Shown here: positions 47,810-56,513 of the stretch, one piece after another
Position numbering within the stretch: the stretch's first letter is position 1
Layout of the letters: the number at the start of each line of letters is the position of its first letter
NCBI GenBank assembly: GCA_964348525.1
Contig: CAYGCY010000001.1
Coordinates: 54,032-118,031 of the forward strand
Origin: 12-FULL-44-12b sp964348525
GTDB lineage: Bacteria > Patescibacteriota > Minisyncoccia > Phycocordibacterales > Zambryskibacteraceae
Direction: 5' to 3'
DNA length: 64,000 nucleotides
The notes under the pieces: model-generated
What the model was told of the DNA's origin: nothing
Database searches by the model: none
What the model saw: only the letters and a program-made list of their open reading frames with translations
Made by a program: the position numbers and the translations under genes

Positions 47810-49633
47810 TTAGCGCAACAACTGTTTAAGTTCTTGGATGGTTAGGTATAGTGCATTAAGAACTGATGCAAATCCAGTCGAGCGGGGAGTGGACCGTGTA
47901 GTTGTTCCAGTTGGCGAGGTAGTTGTCCCAGATGGTTGAGAACTAGTTAATGAAAACCCTCCCAGATAACAGGAATAGCCTGGAACGTTGTAGTTGTTGG
48001 TCATAGAAACGCACCTTAAATTTATTGGTGAACCTATATATCCACCGTTGCCAAAAGATCCACTACACCAATATCCGGTTTTAGAAGTTGAATTGATACA
48101 CATATCAGCGTAAGTCCCACTATTATCTTGGCATATACCTGCGTCATTAGAATTTGAATTATTGTTATCAGAGCACCACGAACCATCTATGCCCCATCCA
48201 CCAGAACTAGAGCCGGTATACATACCCAAACCAGCAGGGGCTCCTGCCGGAGCTACTAATTCCGGATTAGATACTTGTACAGAACCACTCAAGAGTTGAG
48301 TAGAGACACCTAGCCTGTTTGGTTGAGGCCAACAAGTGAGCGTATAAGTTCCTGAAATAGTCGGGTAAGTAGTGGTAGCTCCATTGGGGCTAACATTTCC
48401 TCCGCTTCTACCTCCTGGGAAAGCTAGGAAACAACTGTCTGCTCCAGAGGAAGATATAGTAATGGTTATTGGTTGGCCAATGGTAGTACTACTAGAACTT
48501 AAAGAAAAAGCATTGATGGTAGGGGCTGGTGCAGAATTTACGTTAACCACTACACTAGCAGACGAGGAAAGTCCTGTGGCATTTGGTCCTGTATAGCATG
48601 TGTAAGAAAAGGTCCATGTGATACTTGGGTACTCCTGTTTTGTGTAGGGGAATGTATATATGTATCCACCCCCCTGATTGTTGGGGCCAGACCCACCAGT
48701 ATTTACACAATGGTAAGCTCCCGTTTGAGAAAGTGTGATAGTCGTCGGTTCTCCAGCGGTAATTGTTGTTGGATTAGCTGACAAGGTAATAACTGGAACC
48801 GGAGAGCCTGCGGGCTGAACATTTACAGTAACTGTTCTGGTAGTAGAAAGTCCTGTTTGCTGATCCGGACCGTTATAACAAGTTACAGAATATGTAGTAG
48901 TTGTTGCTGGCGACACTGTAACGCTACCACTAGTATTACCGGAAAATAAATTTGCTCCAAAGCATCCTCCGTAAGCTCCATAAGATGTTAGGGTCAATGT
49001 TGAGCTTTGGCCAGCGGTAATTGTTGAGGGGCTTACTGATAGTGTTGCTGAAGGCGGAGTGGTGCTAGCCGTGTTTGATGTTTGTGATGTCACAACGCTC
49101 CCACTACTACCACCTCCACCGCCACCACCTCCAGACACAGCAGTAGTTAAAGTTGGTAATGGGGTAGAAATTGTAGGCACGGATGCTGTTGTATCAGGCC
49201 CTTGTACAGTAGGAGCTTTTGGAAGCCCCAATGGTGCCACTCCTCTTCCTCCTGCACTTTTTGTGATAAGTTCGTTTATTCTGGCAGTAGTTTTTGGGCC
49301 AACAATTCCAATACTTTCTATGCCCTGTTTTTCTTGTAGTTTCTTAACCGCTGATTCTGTAAGTGGGCCAAAGTACCCTGTAATCGGGGCGGTATATAAA
49401 TCTGGGTACTGTGATTTAAGAAAAGTTTGAAGTCCCTTAACGTCTTCACCGGTTACTCCTCTGTAAAGGGATCTTTTTAAATTGAGTTCATTTTTTATTT
49501 GGGTAACTTGTGTTTGGTCTGCCTGTTTCTGTGGTTGTTGAATTACTACACTTGAATTTGTTTGAGCAAAAACAACAAAGGGGCTTGTCATTAAAACCCC
49601 CAGAATAACTACCGAGATTTTTTGTATTTTCAT
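47810..49633 (-). CDS. Large secreted surface protein with peptidoglycan-binding domain and Ig-like repeats
   Basis: Residues 1-23 are a signal peptide. A PG_binding_1 domain follows (about 55-125: LYRGVTGEDVKGLQTFLKSQ, ITGYFGPLTESAVKKLQEKQ, VGPKTTARINELI). After a Thr/Pro linker and an eight-Gly run come three related beta-sandwich repeats, each with a TITAGE/Q-type segment (STITAGQSSTLTLTS, TTITAGEPTTITLSQ, TTIGQPITITISS) and a C-x(n)-C pair that could form a disulfide. A Cys/Trp/Asn-rich domain (about 470-570) and a Ser/Thr-rich stretch precede the end, SVLNALYLTIQELKQLLR. It should bind the cell wall by its N-terminus and expose the repeats. TATAAT at 49660-49665 leaves a leader of about 20 nt. 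Confidence 0.8.
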   Translation of the reverse strand: MKIQKISVVILGVLMTSPFVVFAQTNSSVVIQQPQKQADQTQVTQIKNELNLKRSLYRGVTGEDVKGLQTFLKSQYPDLYTAPITGYFGPLTESAVKKLQEKQGIESIGIVGPKTTARINELITKSAGGRGVAPLGLPKAPTVQGPDTTASVPTISTPLPTLTTAVSGGGGGGGGSSGSVVTSQTSNTASTTPPSATLSVSPSTITAGQSSTLTLTSYGAYGGCFGANLFSGNTSGSVTVSPATTTTYSVTCYNGPDQQTGLSTTRTVTVNVQPAGSPVPVITLSANPTTITAGEPTTITLSQTGAYHCVNTGGSGPNNQGGGYIYTFPYTKQEYPSITWTFSYTCYTGPNATGLSSSASVVVNVNSAPAPTINAFSLSSSSTTIGQPITITISSSGADSCFLAFPGGRSGGNVSPNGATTTYPTISGTYTLTCWPQPNRLGVSTQLLSGSVQVSNPELVAPAGAPAGLGMYTGSSSGGWGIDGSWCSDNNNSNSNDAGICQDNSGTYADMCINSTSKTGYWCSGSFGNGGYIGSPINLRCVSMTNNYNVPGYSCYLGGFSLTSSQPSGTTTSPTGTTTRSTPRSTGFASVLNALYLTIQELKQLLR

Positions 49634-49759
49634 TTTGGCTATTAAATTTATATGCCCAGATTATACTCTTAAAATACTACAGCCTTGGTAAAGTTTGTTT
49701 TTGGCTCCGTGGGTTACATCAGGTTTGATTTTTGGTGTGAAAAATCAAATAAAAGAAAA

Positions 49760-49799
49760 CCCGCCACCCGATGGATTTGGATTTCCTTCGGGTGGCGGG
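49760..49799 (-). terminator. Terminator of the 49807 cassette
   Basis: 12-bp perfect stem CCCGCCACCCGA/TCGGGTGGCGGG with a 16-nt loop; TTTTC follows on the minus strand. Confidence 0.85.
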
Positions 49800-49806
49800 A
49801 CGTGCA

Positions 49807-49917
49807 TTACTGCATGAGGAACGGGATGACAATGATAGCTACCAGAATAACAATGGCAACCACATTCATCCACATTCTTCCTTCAGTTGTGATTATTCTT
49901 GGATTGAATCCAAGCAT
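49807..49917 (-). CDS. Very small membrane cassette protein, 36 residues
   Basis: The frame starts at ATG 49917, preceded by a GAGG core (49923-49926), and ends TAA at 49807-49809, eight bases before the terminator. The product MLGFNPRIITTEGRMWMN is followed by one hydrophobic helix (VVAIVILVAIIVIPFLM). I know no family; a regulator or membrane-stress peptide is possible. The promoter-leader-gene-terminator layout is the same as in the other cassettes, which is the main support for a gene this short. Confidence 0.55.
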   Translation of the reverse strand: MLGFNPRIITTEGRMWMNVVAIVILVAIIVIPFLMQ

Positions 49918-49961
49918 GGGTTCCTCAAGTTTGGGGAATTAGAACTAGCGGGCCTTTACTT

Positions 49962-49990
49962 AACGTATCAGTAATTTGTTTCTTTGTCAA
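49962..49990 (-). promoter_or_regulatory. Sigma70-type promoter of the 49807 cassette
   Basis: On the minus strand TTGACA (49985-49990), 17-nt spacer, TACGTT (49962-49967). Confidence 0.6.
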
Positions 49991-50080
49991 GTAGGGGCTC
50001 CCCTTGTTTGGATGAGTTCAGAACCTTGAACTGGATTCAAATTAAAAAAGAAGTTAGTGAATTAAGTTTTGTATGAAAAA

Positions 50081-50108
50081 GGGTCCCAAAGTCGAAACAG
50101 TGGGACCC
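50081..50108 (-). terminator. Terminator of the 50119 cassette
   Basis: 8-bp stem GGGTCCCA/TGGGACCC with a 12-nt loop, followed by TTTTTC on the minus strand. Confidence 0.78.
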
Positions 50109-50118
50109 CCTAAAGTTG

Positions 50119-50517
50119 TCACGGCTTGTTCATGGCCACGTACATGAAAACCATGATGAATCCGTTGCAAATAAAGCTGACAGCAAATGGCGAATAGAAC
50201 CAAAACCAAACCCACCACCGAACCGTAGTATGAACGTAGTCATCACCGATCTCCCCGAAAATCCAGCCCTCGATGGTATTTCCGCTTCGTCCCACGGGAG
50301 AGTGATGAATCGTGCTCGCCATCAGTTGAATGTAGGATGTCAGAATGATGAGAATCACCATTGACACCCTACTTACTTCACGCGAGGCGGGCAATGGTAA
50401 GTATCTCAGGACAACTACTGCGGATATCACAGCAGTCAAGGTGCAAGCAATGACGCTTGAAACCAAAGCAAGCTTCTTTGCTGACCACTCATGTGGGGCA
50501 ACATTCGTTGCGGGCAT
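50119..50517 (-). CDS. Multi-pass membrane cassette protein, 132 residues
   Basis: AAGGAG (50526-50531) lies 8 nt before the ATG. The product has three or four hydrophobic segments (LALVSSVIACTLTAVISAVVV, VSMVILIILTSYIQLMA, VWFWFYSPFAVSFICNGFIM) and a loop rich in Gly and Asp (GRSGNTIEGWIFGEIGDD) before them. It does not match a family I know. Consensus promoter and terminator flank it. It is adjacent to the 49807 cassette on the same strand but each has its own signals. Confidence 0.72.
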   Translation of the reverse strand: MPATNVAPHEWSAKKLALVSSVIACTLTAVISAVVVLRYLPLPASREVSRVSMVILIILTSYIQLMASTIHHSPVGRSGNTIEGWIFGEIGDDYVHTTVRWWVWFWFYSPFAVSFICNGFIMVFMYVAMNKP

Positions 50518-50563
50518 TGCTGGAACTCCTTAGTAGGTTTATCAAAATAACGAATCCAACCGC

Positions 50564-50591
50564 ATTATACACATCTTAACAATATTGTCAA
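50564..50591 (-). promoter_or_regulatory. Consensus sigma70 promoter of the 50119 cassette
   Basis: On the minus strand TTGACA (50586-50591), 16-nt spacer, TATAAT (50564-50569). Confidence 0.88.
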
Positions 50592-50787
50592 GTAGTAGCT
50601 CCCTGGGTACCAAAGTACTCGGGCTCACATTCTCAGTCATACAAAAGCCAGCTTTTGTGCGACTCTCAAATGCTCACTCTGGCAGACGATTTTCGAACCA
50701 TTAATTGGGCCTATGAATACCCACATCCCATTACTGAACTTAACCAAATTAAAGACTTACTGCTTCTTAAGACTGATCTTGATTAGG
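50580..50787 (+). pseudogene. Possible remnant of a plus-strand gene (C-terminal 69 codons)
   Basis: A frame with no start of its own runs from 50580 to TAG 50785-50787 and reads like real protein, ending TINWAYEYPHPITELNQIKD then LLLLKTDLD. It is truncated at its 5' end by the promoter of the 50119 cassette and its last 21 bases overlap the 3' end of the STAND gene. I cannot name the family. It may also be a chance open frame. Confidence 0.25.
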
Positions 50788-53700
50788 TTTAGGGCTTATT
50801 ACAAGTGTTTCCTTTGTATGACCGTTAGATTTTAGGTAATTGACCCCGAAGAATCTTAGGTAATCCCGCCCCCCTCCCATCTCTCCACCACCTACCATCA
50901 ACTTTTCACCTATAGAAAACCACATAAGTGTGTACCCCTTCTTTTTAAGAAACTTGAGCATCTCCTTTTTGTCTATAGCCAAAATGGTGGGGCCATCAAT
51001 GTTAATTGATGGGTCGAAAGCAATAACTTCACTCCCTCGACCGAGGTACCCATCTTTTATAAATTTTAACCCCATGCCATCAAATATAGGCTTAATTGGA
51101 AGAGACAGGTGGAAGTTTTCAATTGAAGTGTCATCTTCCTCTGTGGAATAATCAAAAATGGTTGGCATTACAGGAGCGGGCAACTCTATGCCTGACAGCT
51201 TTCTTTCCCAATATCCACCAGAAAAGTAAGTTTTGGCGTTATGCTTATATGCCAAATAGGTAGGAAATTCTCTTAAAAAGAAATGATTGAAGTGCCTATT
51301 TTCAAAAGGTAACCCTGAAGAAAAAGTACTTTTGGTAGAAGAGAGCAAGTTAAATAAAACATCTGCATCCTCATTCTTTACAAGGAAGCTATTAAACCAA
51401 AGCCACAACTCTCGACGGGCCCTATCATAGGTTTCTTCGTAATGAGGAAACGGTTGTACAAATCTACTACCTCCATCTAAAACTACCCATTCACGGCCAT
51501 CTTTATCTTTTGAAAAGCAAAACGATTCTAAGGAAGGGACATCTTTTATACTAGAAGCCCACTTTTTCATTGGCTTAGTTAAACCCCAAGAGCTAAACTT
51601 TGGTACCCACCAACAGTCTTTACTTGGATTTTTATACTGATCTCGATACGCTTTTGCTTTCAACAAGCATGAGGGGTCAATATCACGAGTATAAATTTCA
51701 GAGGGATTATCGTATTTATAAACACTTGTTGGGTTGTAGCTATCCCCATATTCAAAATTGTCCGCCAGCAAACCTAGAAATTCATGCAAAGCTATCCATT
51801 GGTACTTTTTGCCAATTCTCTCACTTTTATTTGGGCTTCTATCTAAACTGTCACGCTTGCGATCATATGTCCCATGTAAGTTCGGGCTCCATCCAAGTTT
51901 CAACACTCGTTCCAGTACCCATCGTTTAGCGATGTTCTCATCAAAAGATAGATTTTGCCTAAGTTTTCCATCCGTAAAAGGTTTTGCAATGTCATAGTAA
52001 ATCTTCTTTTGGGTTGGGGTCAGACTTTTTACAAAGATTCCTTCTGCATCCTTCTTAGATTTTAGTAAATCCTTTTCATTTACTGATGGCTCTTCAACCC
52101 CCTTAACACTGTTTACATATCTAAAAATACTTACAAATCTTGCACTTTCACCTGCTTTAATCCATTTTTTCCACAACTCTTTTTGAGAGCGACTAAGGGT
52201 ACCTTCAAAAGCTGAGGTTACCTCCTTAGGGGTAAGTTTCTTTCTTCCAGTTAGATTGCGTGATCTCCAATGTCCTACTCTAGATGAAAGAGTATACCTT
52301 CCGAAATCACCTCCTAATACTGAGTACTTTATTGAGGAGTATCCCAACATATTCTCATCAGTTGCTGGGGGCTGTTCATATTTCTTTTCTAACGCTTTTA
52401 ATGAGGTTATTCTTCGTGGCCAGTTGCTCTTATAAGGCGGTCTAACCTTATCTAGATCAATTAGTGGATTTGGATAATGTGCTTGTGCCAACTCTACTAT
52501 GCCCCTTGCATAGTCACGTTGAAGTATGTGAGTAGTGAGAGGTTTCGGTATAAAAAAGCTTGTATATACAAAAACTCCTAAGTCTTTCAATGGTTTTTTA
52601 TCTTTAGCAATAAGACAAGCCCCATATACTGCTCCGTATAACCTTTCAGCAATGTATGGATCGTCTATAGATTTAAATCTTTCTAGTAACTGTTTACTTA
52701 ACTTTAGGTCATTTGATAATAGTGAACTTAAAGCTTTTGTTGCACTATCCCTTAACACTCGCTGTGAAGAACAGAGGAACCAGCCTAAGGCTACACATAA
52801 CAATTCCAAAGATTCAGAAGATATATCGAGCTTAGGATTATCATCCCAAGACCACTCTATGATTCTATCTATGGCCGAACCATCGCCATATGTACTACTC
52901 ATAAAAGGGATCCATAGGGCGTCTCTTTTTGGCATCTTCTTACGCTTAAGAACCTTGTCTAGAAAAAAGGCATTTAGCGGATGCTTAGGTATCGAAGCGA
53001 CAGTTAGTAGAGTGTCTAGAAATTCCCACAAAGTATACTTGTCTGATTGCAGAAACTTACGCACATATGCCATTACAGAAGCTGGTCGAAAGGTTACTAC
53101 TGCTCCATTTTTAACCTTAACTTCTCTCCATACTAAACTCTGAAGAAATGCTTTTTGCACAACCTCGTCAGTAAGACAACTTGAGGGGATAAGCTCAATC
53201 AAATCTCGGCCATTAAACCTTTCTGGTATCTGAACAGAAAGTGCCTCAATAAGTCCACTGTATTTATAAGTTTCAGTGAAAAAGTGAGAGAAAGGGCCTG
53301 TTGAAAACAATTTCTTTGGTTTGTTTTTATACTCTGGTAAATACTGTTTAAGTAAATACCTAACAATCAAATGATCGCTAAACCTTTGGTAAGGAAATCT
53401 GTAATCAAATCCCGTAACCTGAAAGTTGCTATCGTAATGAGGAATCTTCGTTAAAAGCCAACACTTCTCAAGATTAAGTAGTGCTAAAGAAGATTGGCTT
53501 GGAAGATAATTTTCAATTATGAGCTTGGCATCAGGTTCGGGTATGCGTTCAGCTTTGTTTGTGGCCATCCAAATAGCCATCTCTTTTATAATATTTTCCC
53601 AAATTGGGTTAGGACCGCCAGTCCAAGCAATGCCCATCTTCTTCATAAACTCCTGACCTTGGAAATCCGTATATTCTTCAAAAATTATAGTGGCTCCATT

Positions 53701-54804
53701 TCCCATGACCTTACCGTTATACTTCTTATGCACCTGACAAAAGATCTTTAGAAATAGGGGGTTTTGAAACTCAGGAAGAAGAGGGGGAAATTCAGTAAAA
53801 GTGATTTTGTATTGGTCAAAAAACTTACGCACAGCTGACCACTGCTCAAACCTGAAACCATAGTGTGTGATTTTTAAGTATCGTGCACGATCCCTTTTCT
53901 TTAAAACCGAGTCTTCAAAGCCCTCTCTAACAGAAACGGCCACAGATATGTAAGGATACTTTTCTAATTCTGCTAAAACTTTCCAACTTACTTGTTGAGG
54001 GTTCTCATTTAAGGCATCGACCAAGATAAGGGCTCTTGTATTTCTTCTCTTAGCGTAGGAATTAATCTTTTGAAACAACTGGGTCGTTGTCCCATTAAAC
54101 TTTAGTAATTTACGAATAGCTTCAAGTGGATCTTGGCTAGTAAATTCTTCTCCTAGGAAAATGTAGGTGGGCCAACCCTTCTCTAGGCGTTTCTTGGCAA
54201 TATCACAAAAAAGATGTGTCTTTCCAATACCCGCTGGCCCAGACATAAGTAAAAGATTTGTATTTGCCGATCTCATTTCCTGTTCGCCCAAGAAAGAGGA
54301 CAACGGCCAAGTAGCCGACATCAATTCACTTAAATGTCTTATTTCCCAATCCAAACTGCCCGTTAAGTCTTTCTCTTCTTTAGTGGGGGCGGTAGCGTCT
54401 TTGAAAGTCTGTTTAATTTCTTCTTTATGTTTTTCCAGCAACTCTCTACATTTGCGAGTCTGAGTGTCGCAGGACTTAATTATTTTTGCCAATAAAGCCA
54501 CTTGAATCCTAGGCTTATAAATGAAACTGCCTGATTCAACAAGATCAAATAGAGCATCATATTTTTCGTCCAGTATTTTGTACTCCTTCTTCTCTGAAGG
54601 ATCTGTATGCCTTCTGGATAGTTGCTTTCGCTTCTTATGGATCTCTTTAAGGAATGCCCTGAATCTAGAGTAAAAAATTGGTGATCGTGAAAGGGCTTCA
54701 AATGTAAAAGCCAAAGGAAGCTCCACATTCAAATCTGGGCTATAGCGTGGGCCAGCCCTTTCGGTAACAGTATGCAATCTCTTAACTTGTACCAATTTAT
54801 TCAT
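50767..54804 (-). CDS. Giant STAND-type P-loop NTPase, possible defence or signalling protein
   Basis: The start at 54804 (MNKLVQVKRLHTVTERAGPR) is preferred because the upstream alternative at 54855 lies in a repeat; this gives 1345 residues. An N-terminal helical domain (about 1-180) is followed by an NTPase: Walker A LLLMSGPAGIGKTHLF (about 189-196), Walker B RALILVDALNENPQ (about 258-266), a sensor-like SVAVSVREGFEDSV, and a winged-helix-like region ending FDYRFPYQRFSDHLIVRYLL. The long C-terminal part (about 480-1345) looks like helical repeats and could be the sensor. This domain order is that of STAND NTPases used in anti-phage systems (Avs-like) and programmed cell death. No recognisable effector domain such as a nuclease, SIR2 or TIR is seen at the N-terminus. 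It stands alone. Confidence 0.75.
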   Translation of the reverse strand: MNKLVQVKRLHTVTERAGPRYSPDLNVELPLAFTFEALSRSPIFYSRFRAFLKEIHKKRKQLSRRHTDPSEKKEYKILDEKYDALFDLVESGSFIYKPRIQVALLAKIIKSCDTQTRKCRELLEKHKEEIKQTFKDATAPTKEEKDLTGSLDWEIRHLSELMSATWPLSSFLGEQEMRSANTNLLLMSGPAGIGKTHLFCDIAKKRLEKGWPTYIFLGEEFTSQDPLEAIRKLLKFNGTTTQLFQKINSYAKRRNTRALILVDALNENPQQVSWKVLAELEKYPYISVAVSVREGFEDSVLKKRDRARYLKITHYGFRFEQWSAVRKFFDQYKITFTEFPPLLPEFQNPLFLKIFCQVHKKYNGKVMGNGATIIFEEYTDFQGQEFMKKMGIAWTGGPNPIWENIIKEMAIWMATNKAERIPEPDAKLIIENYLPSQSSLALLNLEKCWLLTKIPHYDSNFQVTGFDYRFPYQRFSDHLIVRYLLKQYLPEYKNKPKKLFSTGPFSHFFTETYKYSGLIEALSVQIPERFNGRDLIELIPSSCLTDEVVQKAFLQSLVWREVKVKNGAVVTFRPASVMAYVRKFLQSDKYTLWEFLDTLLTVASIPKHPLNAFFLDKVLKRKKMPKRDALWIPFMSSTYGDGSAIDRIIEWSWDDNPKLDISSESLELLCVALGWFLCSSQRVLRDSATKALSSLLSNDLKLSKQLLERFKSIDDPYIAERLYGAVYGACLIAKDKKPLKDLGVFVYTSFFIPKPLTTHILQRDYARGIVELAQAHYPNPLIDLDKVRPPYKSNWPRRITSLKALEKKYEQPPATDENMLGYSSIKYSVLGGDFGRYTLSSRVGHWRSRNLTGRKKLTPKEVTSAFEGTLSRSQKELWKKWIKAGESARFVSIFRYVNSVKGVEEPSVNEKDLLKSKKDAEGIFVKSLTPTQKKIYYDIAKPFTDGKLRQNLSFDENIAKRWVLERVLKLGWSPNLHGTYDRKRDSLDRSPNKSERIGKKYQWIALHEFLGLLADNFEYGDSYNPTSVYKYDNPSEIYTRDIDPSCLLKAKAYRDQYKNPSKDCWWVPKFSSWGLTKPMKKWASSIKDVPSLESFCFSKDKDGREWVVLDGGSRFVQPFPHYEETYDRARRELWLWFNSFLVKNEDADVLFNLLSSTKSTFSSGLPFENRHFNHFFLREFPTYLAYKHNAKTYFSGGYWERKLSGIELPAPVMPTIFDYSTEEDDTSIENFHLSLPIKPIFDGMGLKFIKDGYLGRGSEVIAFDPSINIDGPTILAIDKKEMLKFLKKKGYTLMWFSIGEKLMVGGGEMGGGRDYLRFFGVNYLKSNGHTKETLVISPKPNQDQS

Positions 54805-54810
54805 CCACTC

Positions 54811-55022
54811 AACCTTAGCATGCCGAATCACCAAAAAACCCTTATTCTTCCACAAAGAGGATGCTGGAAAATGCTAGGATTTGCTAAGGTTGGATGACAA
54901 CAAATAACAACATTTTAAGCACCGTACCTTGGCATGTTGTGTTGCTAAAAAACCTATATTCTTCAACAAAACCGATGCCAAAGGATGACAAGGTTTGTTA
55001 AGATTCGATGTTGTTATTTGTT
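54811..55022. repeat. Diverged 86-bp direct repeat with a 14-bp inverted repeat around the second unit
   Basis: Units 54811-54896 and 54925-55010 have equal length and align without large gaps; shared blocks include ACCTT-GCATG, AAAAAACC, TATTCTTC-ACAAA, GATGC, AGG-TTTG-TAAG-TT-GATG. Each unit has its own terminal inverted repeat (AACCTTAGCA/TGCTAAGGTT in unit 1). AACAAATAACAACA (54899-54912) and its complement (55009-55022) enclose unit 2. The stretch lies directly upstream of the STAND gene. Confidence 0.7.
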
Positions 55023-55090
55023 AGGGTTTATTTAACATCTAAGCTACGAGCCATATACAGGAGCAGGTCGCCGTTTTGTTTGAAGAACTG

Positions 55091-55162
55091 CTCCCCGGGT
55101 AGGATTCGAACCTACGACCAATCGCTTAACAGGCGACTGCGCTACCGCTGCGCCACCGGGGA
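55091..55162 (-). tRNA. tRNA-Asn (anticodon GTT)
   Basis: On the minus strand the acceptor strands are TCCCCGG/CCGGGGA, the D-arm GGCGCAGCGGTAGCGC, the anticodon arm GTCGC-CTGTTAA-GCGAT with anticodon GTT, and the T-arm GTAGGTTCGAATCCTAC. CCA is not encoded. A GC hairpin TCCGCC-AGCC-GGCGGA lies just upstream of its 5' end (55185-55200). Confidence 0.95.
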
Positions 55163-55288
55163 ATGTTTTTATCCCATGCTACATCCGCCAGCCGGCGGAG
55201 CACCTACATAGGAATATGTTCTCTTGAGGAGAACAAGGGGAATATTACTTAAAAAAAGCTATCCTTTCAAATTTTTGTACGGCTTTGG

Positions 55289-55294
55289 TAAAAT
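55289..55294 (+). promoter_or_regulatory. -10 hexamer TAAAAT, leaderless-type, for hpf
   Basis: Ends 6 nt before the ATG at 55301 and directly abuts an in-frame ATG at 55295, so +1 should fall on the 55301 ATG. This decides the start. Confidence 0.55.
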
Positions 55295-55300
55295 ATGGGC

Positions 55301-55696
55301 ATGAGGCACACAACATATTTCAAGGGTATAGAGAGTACAGAGGCAATAGAAAATTATTTAGATAAGAGGCTCAAAAATTTAGATAAGTTGGTAAGAGATG
55401 ATGGTGCGCACGCGACAGTAGAACTAGGGAAGACAACCGAACACCATAAACAAGGAGATGTCTTCCGCGCAGAAATACATTTACACACCAAAGGAAAAGA
55501 GTTTTATATAGCAGTAGAAAAAGATGACTTGTATTCAGCCATAGACGAAATGCGAGACGCAATAACTCTCGAAATAAAAAAGTTCAAAGGTAAATCAGAG
55601 ACTATTTTCAGAAGAAGTGCTAGAACTGTGAAAGATATTATGCGTGGTTTAGATCCCAGAGGTTTTAAAAGTTTCAAGTTCTGGAAAAAGAAGTAA
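55301..55696 (+). CDS. hpf: Ribosome hibernation promoting factor (HPF/RaiA family)
   Basis: The product, about 131 residues, shows the S30AE/HPF fold: HTTYFKGIESTEAIENYLDK and RLKNLDKL at the start, FRAEIHLHTKGKEFYIAVEK and DDLYSAIDEMRDAITLEIKK in the middle. The C-terminal extension (SETIFRRSARTVKDIM...) is short, so this is a short-type HPF rather than the long form with a dimerisation domain. It binds 70S ribosomes and silences them in slow growth. Its last 23 bases overlap the end of fmt on the other strand. Confidence 0.9.
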   Translation: MRHTTYFKGIESTEAIENYLDKRLKNLDKLVRDDGAHATVELGKTTEHHKQGDVFRAEIHLHTKGKEFYIAVEKDDLYSAIDEMRDAITLEIKKFKGKSETIFRRSARTVKDIMRGLDPRGFKSFKFWKKK

Positions 55697-56513
55697 AATC
55701 CATTTCCTTTTTTCCTTCAGGAATAACTCTATCTATTTGAAGTTCGCCATCATTTATGTGAGCTTCGGTTATTTTTACTCTAATCTTCTTGCCATTTTTC
55801 TCTGTAAAAAAATATGTACCCGGCCATTCTTCAAACGCTCTTATTTTGCGAAGGTTTTTTTCAGAGTTTTCTGATAAATCTATAAGCCCATCTTCTTTTG
55901 TAAATTTTTTAGTAAAAGAAGCATCTGCATGAACTTGTTCTTCGGGGACCAATTGCTCATTTATATAATCTTCCAAAACAGAAACAAGGAGCTTCCCACC
56001 TGCGCGACCTAGAGTTTTTTCAAGATAGGAATATTTTGGAGGCCAGACTTCTATATTTACTTTTTCTTTTGCGATTATCGGGCCGTGATCCATGCGTGAA
56101 TCAAGTTTTATTATCGTTACTCCCGCCTCATTTTCGTAGAGTATTGTTGATTCGAGTGGCGATGGTCCACGAAGTTTTGGAAGTAGAGAAGGGTGTACGT
56201 TAACGAGCCCTTTAGGAAATAAATTTAAAATATTTTCAGGAATTATTTTTCCGTATGAGGCGATAACGCCAAGCTGTAAATTGAAAGCTTTTAGTTGTGA
56301 GATAAAATCCTCATCCAATTTTTTCGGTTGAATAACGGGAATATTTCGCTCCACCGCCCACAACTTTGCCGGAGGGGGAGTAATAACGAGTCCGCGTCCT
56401 TTTGGCATATCTTTGCTACACACGACCACACTTGGTAAAAATCCTGCATTTTCTAGCTCGTCTAATACGGGTATGGCTATAGAATCAGAACCAAAAAAGG
56501 CAAATTTAAGCAT
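55674..56513 (-). CDS. fmt: Methionyl-tRNA formyltransferase
   Basis: The 279-residue enzyme formylates initiator Met-tRNA. It has the formyltransferase motifs KFAFFGSDSIAIPVLDEL, GVIASYGKIIPENILNLFPKG and NVHPSLLPKLRGPSPLESTI, where the Asn-His pair belongs to the active site, and GVTIIKLDSRMDHGPII. The C-terminal OB-like domain is short (total about 315 in E. coli). It overlaps def upstream by 8 nt, the standard def-fmt order reading def first, so the two are translationally coupled. Confidence 0.93.
   Translation of the reverse strand: MLKFAFFGSDSIAIPVLDELENAGFLPSVVVCSKDMPKGRGLVITPPPAKLWAVERNIPVIQPKKLDEDFISQLKAFNLQLGVIASYGKIIPENILNLFPKGLVNVHPSLLPKLRGPSPLESTILYENEAGVTIIKLDSRMDHGPIIAKEKVNIEVWPPKYSYLEKTLGRAGGKLLVSVLEDYINEQLVPEEQVHADASFTKKFTKEDGLIDLSENSEKNLRKIRAFEEWPGTYFFTEKNGKKIRVKITEAHINDGELQIDRVIPEGKKEMDFTSFSRT

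Noticed and set aside
54811..55022. CRISPR array
   Set aside because: Only two diverged 86-bp units, no short identical repeats or spacers, and no cas genes in the window.
55674..55696. Overlap of hpf and fmt 3' ends as an assembly problem
   Set aside because: Both proteins end at plausible lengths; a short convergent overlap is normal in compact genomes.
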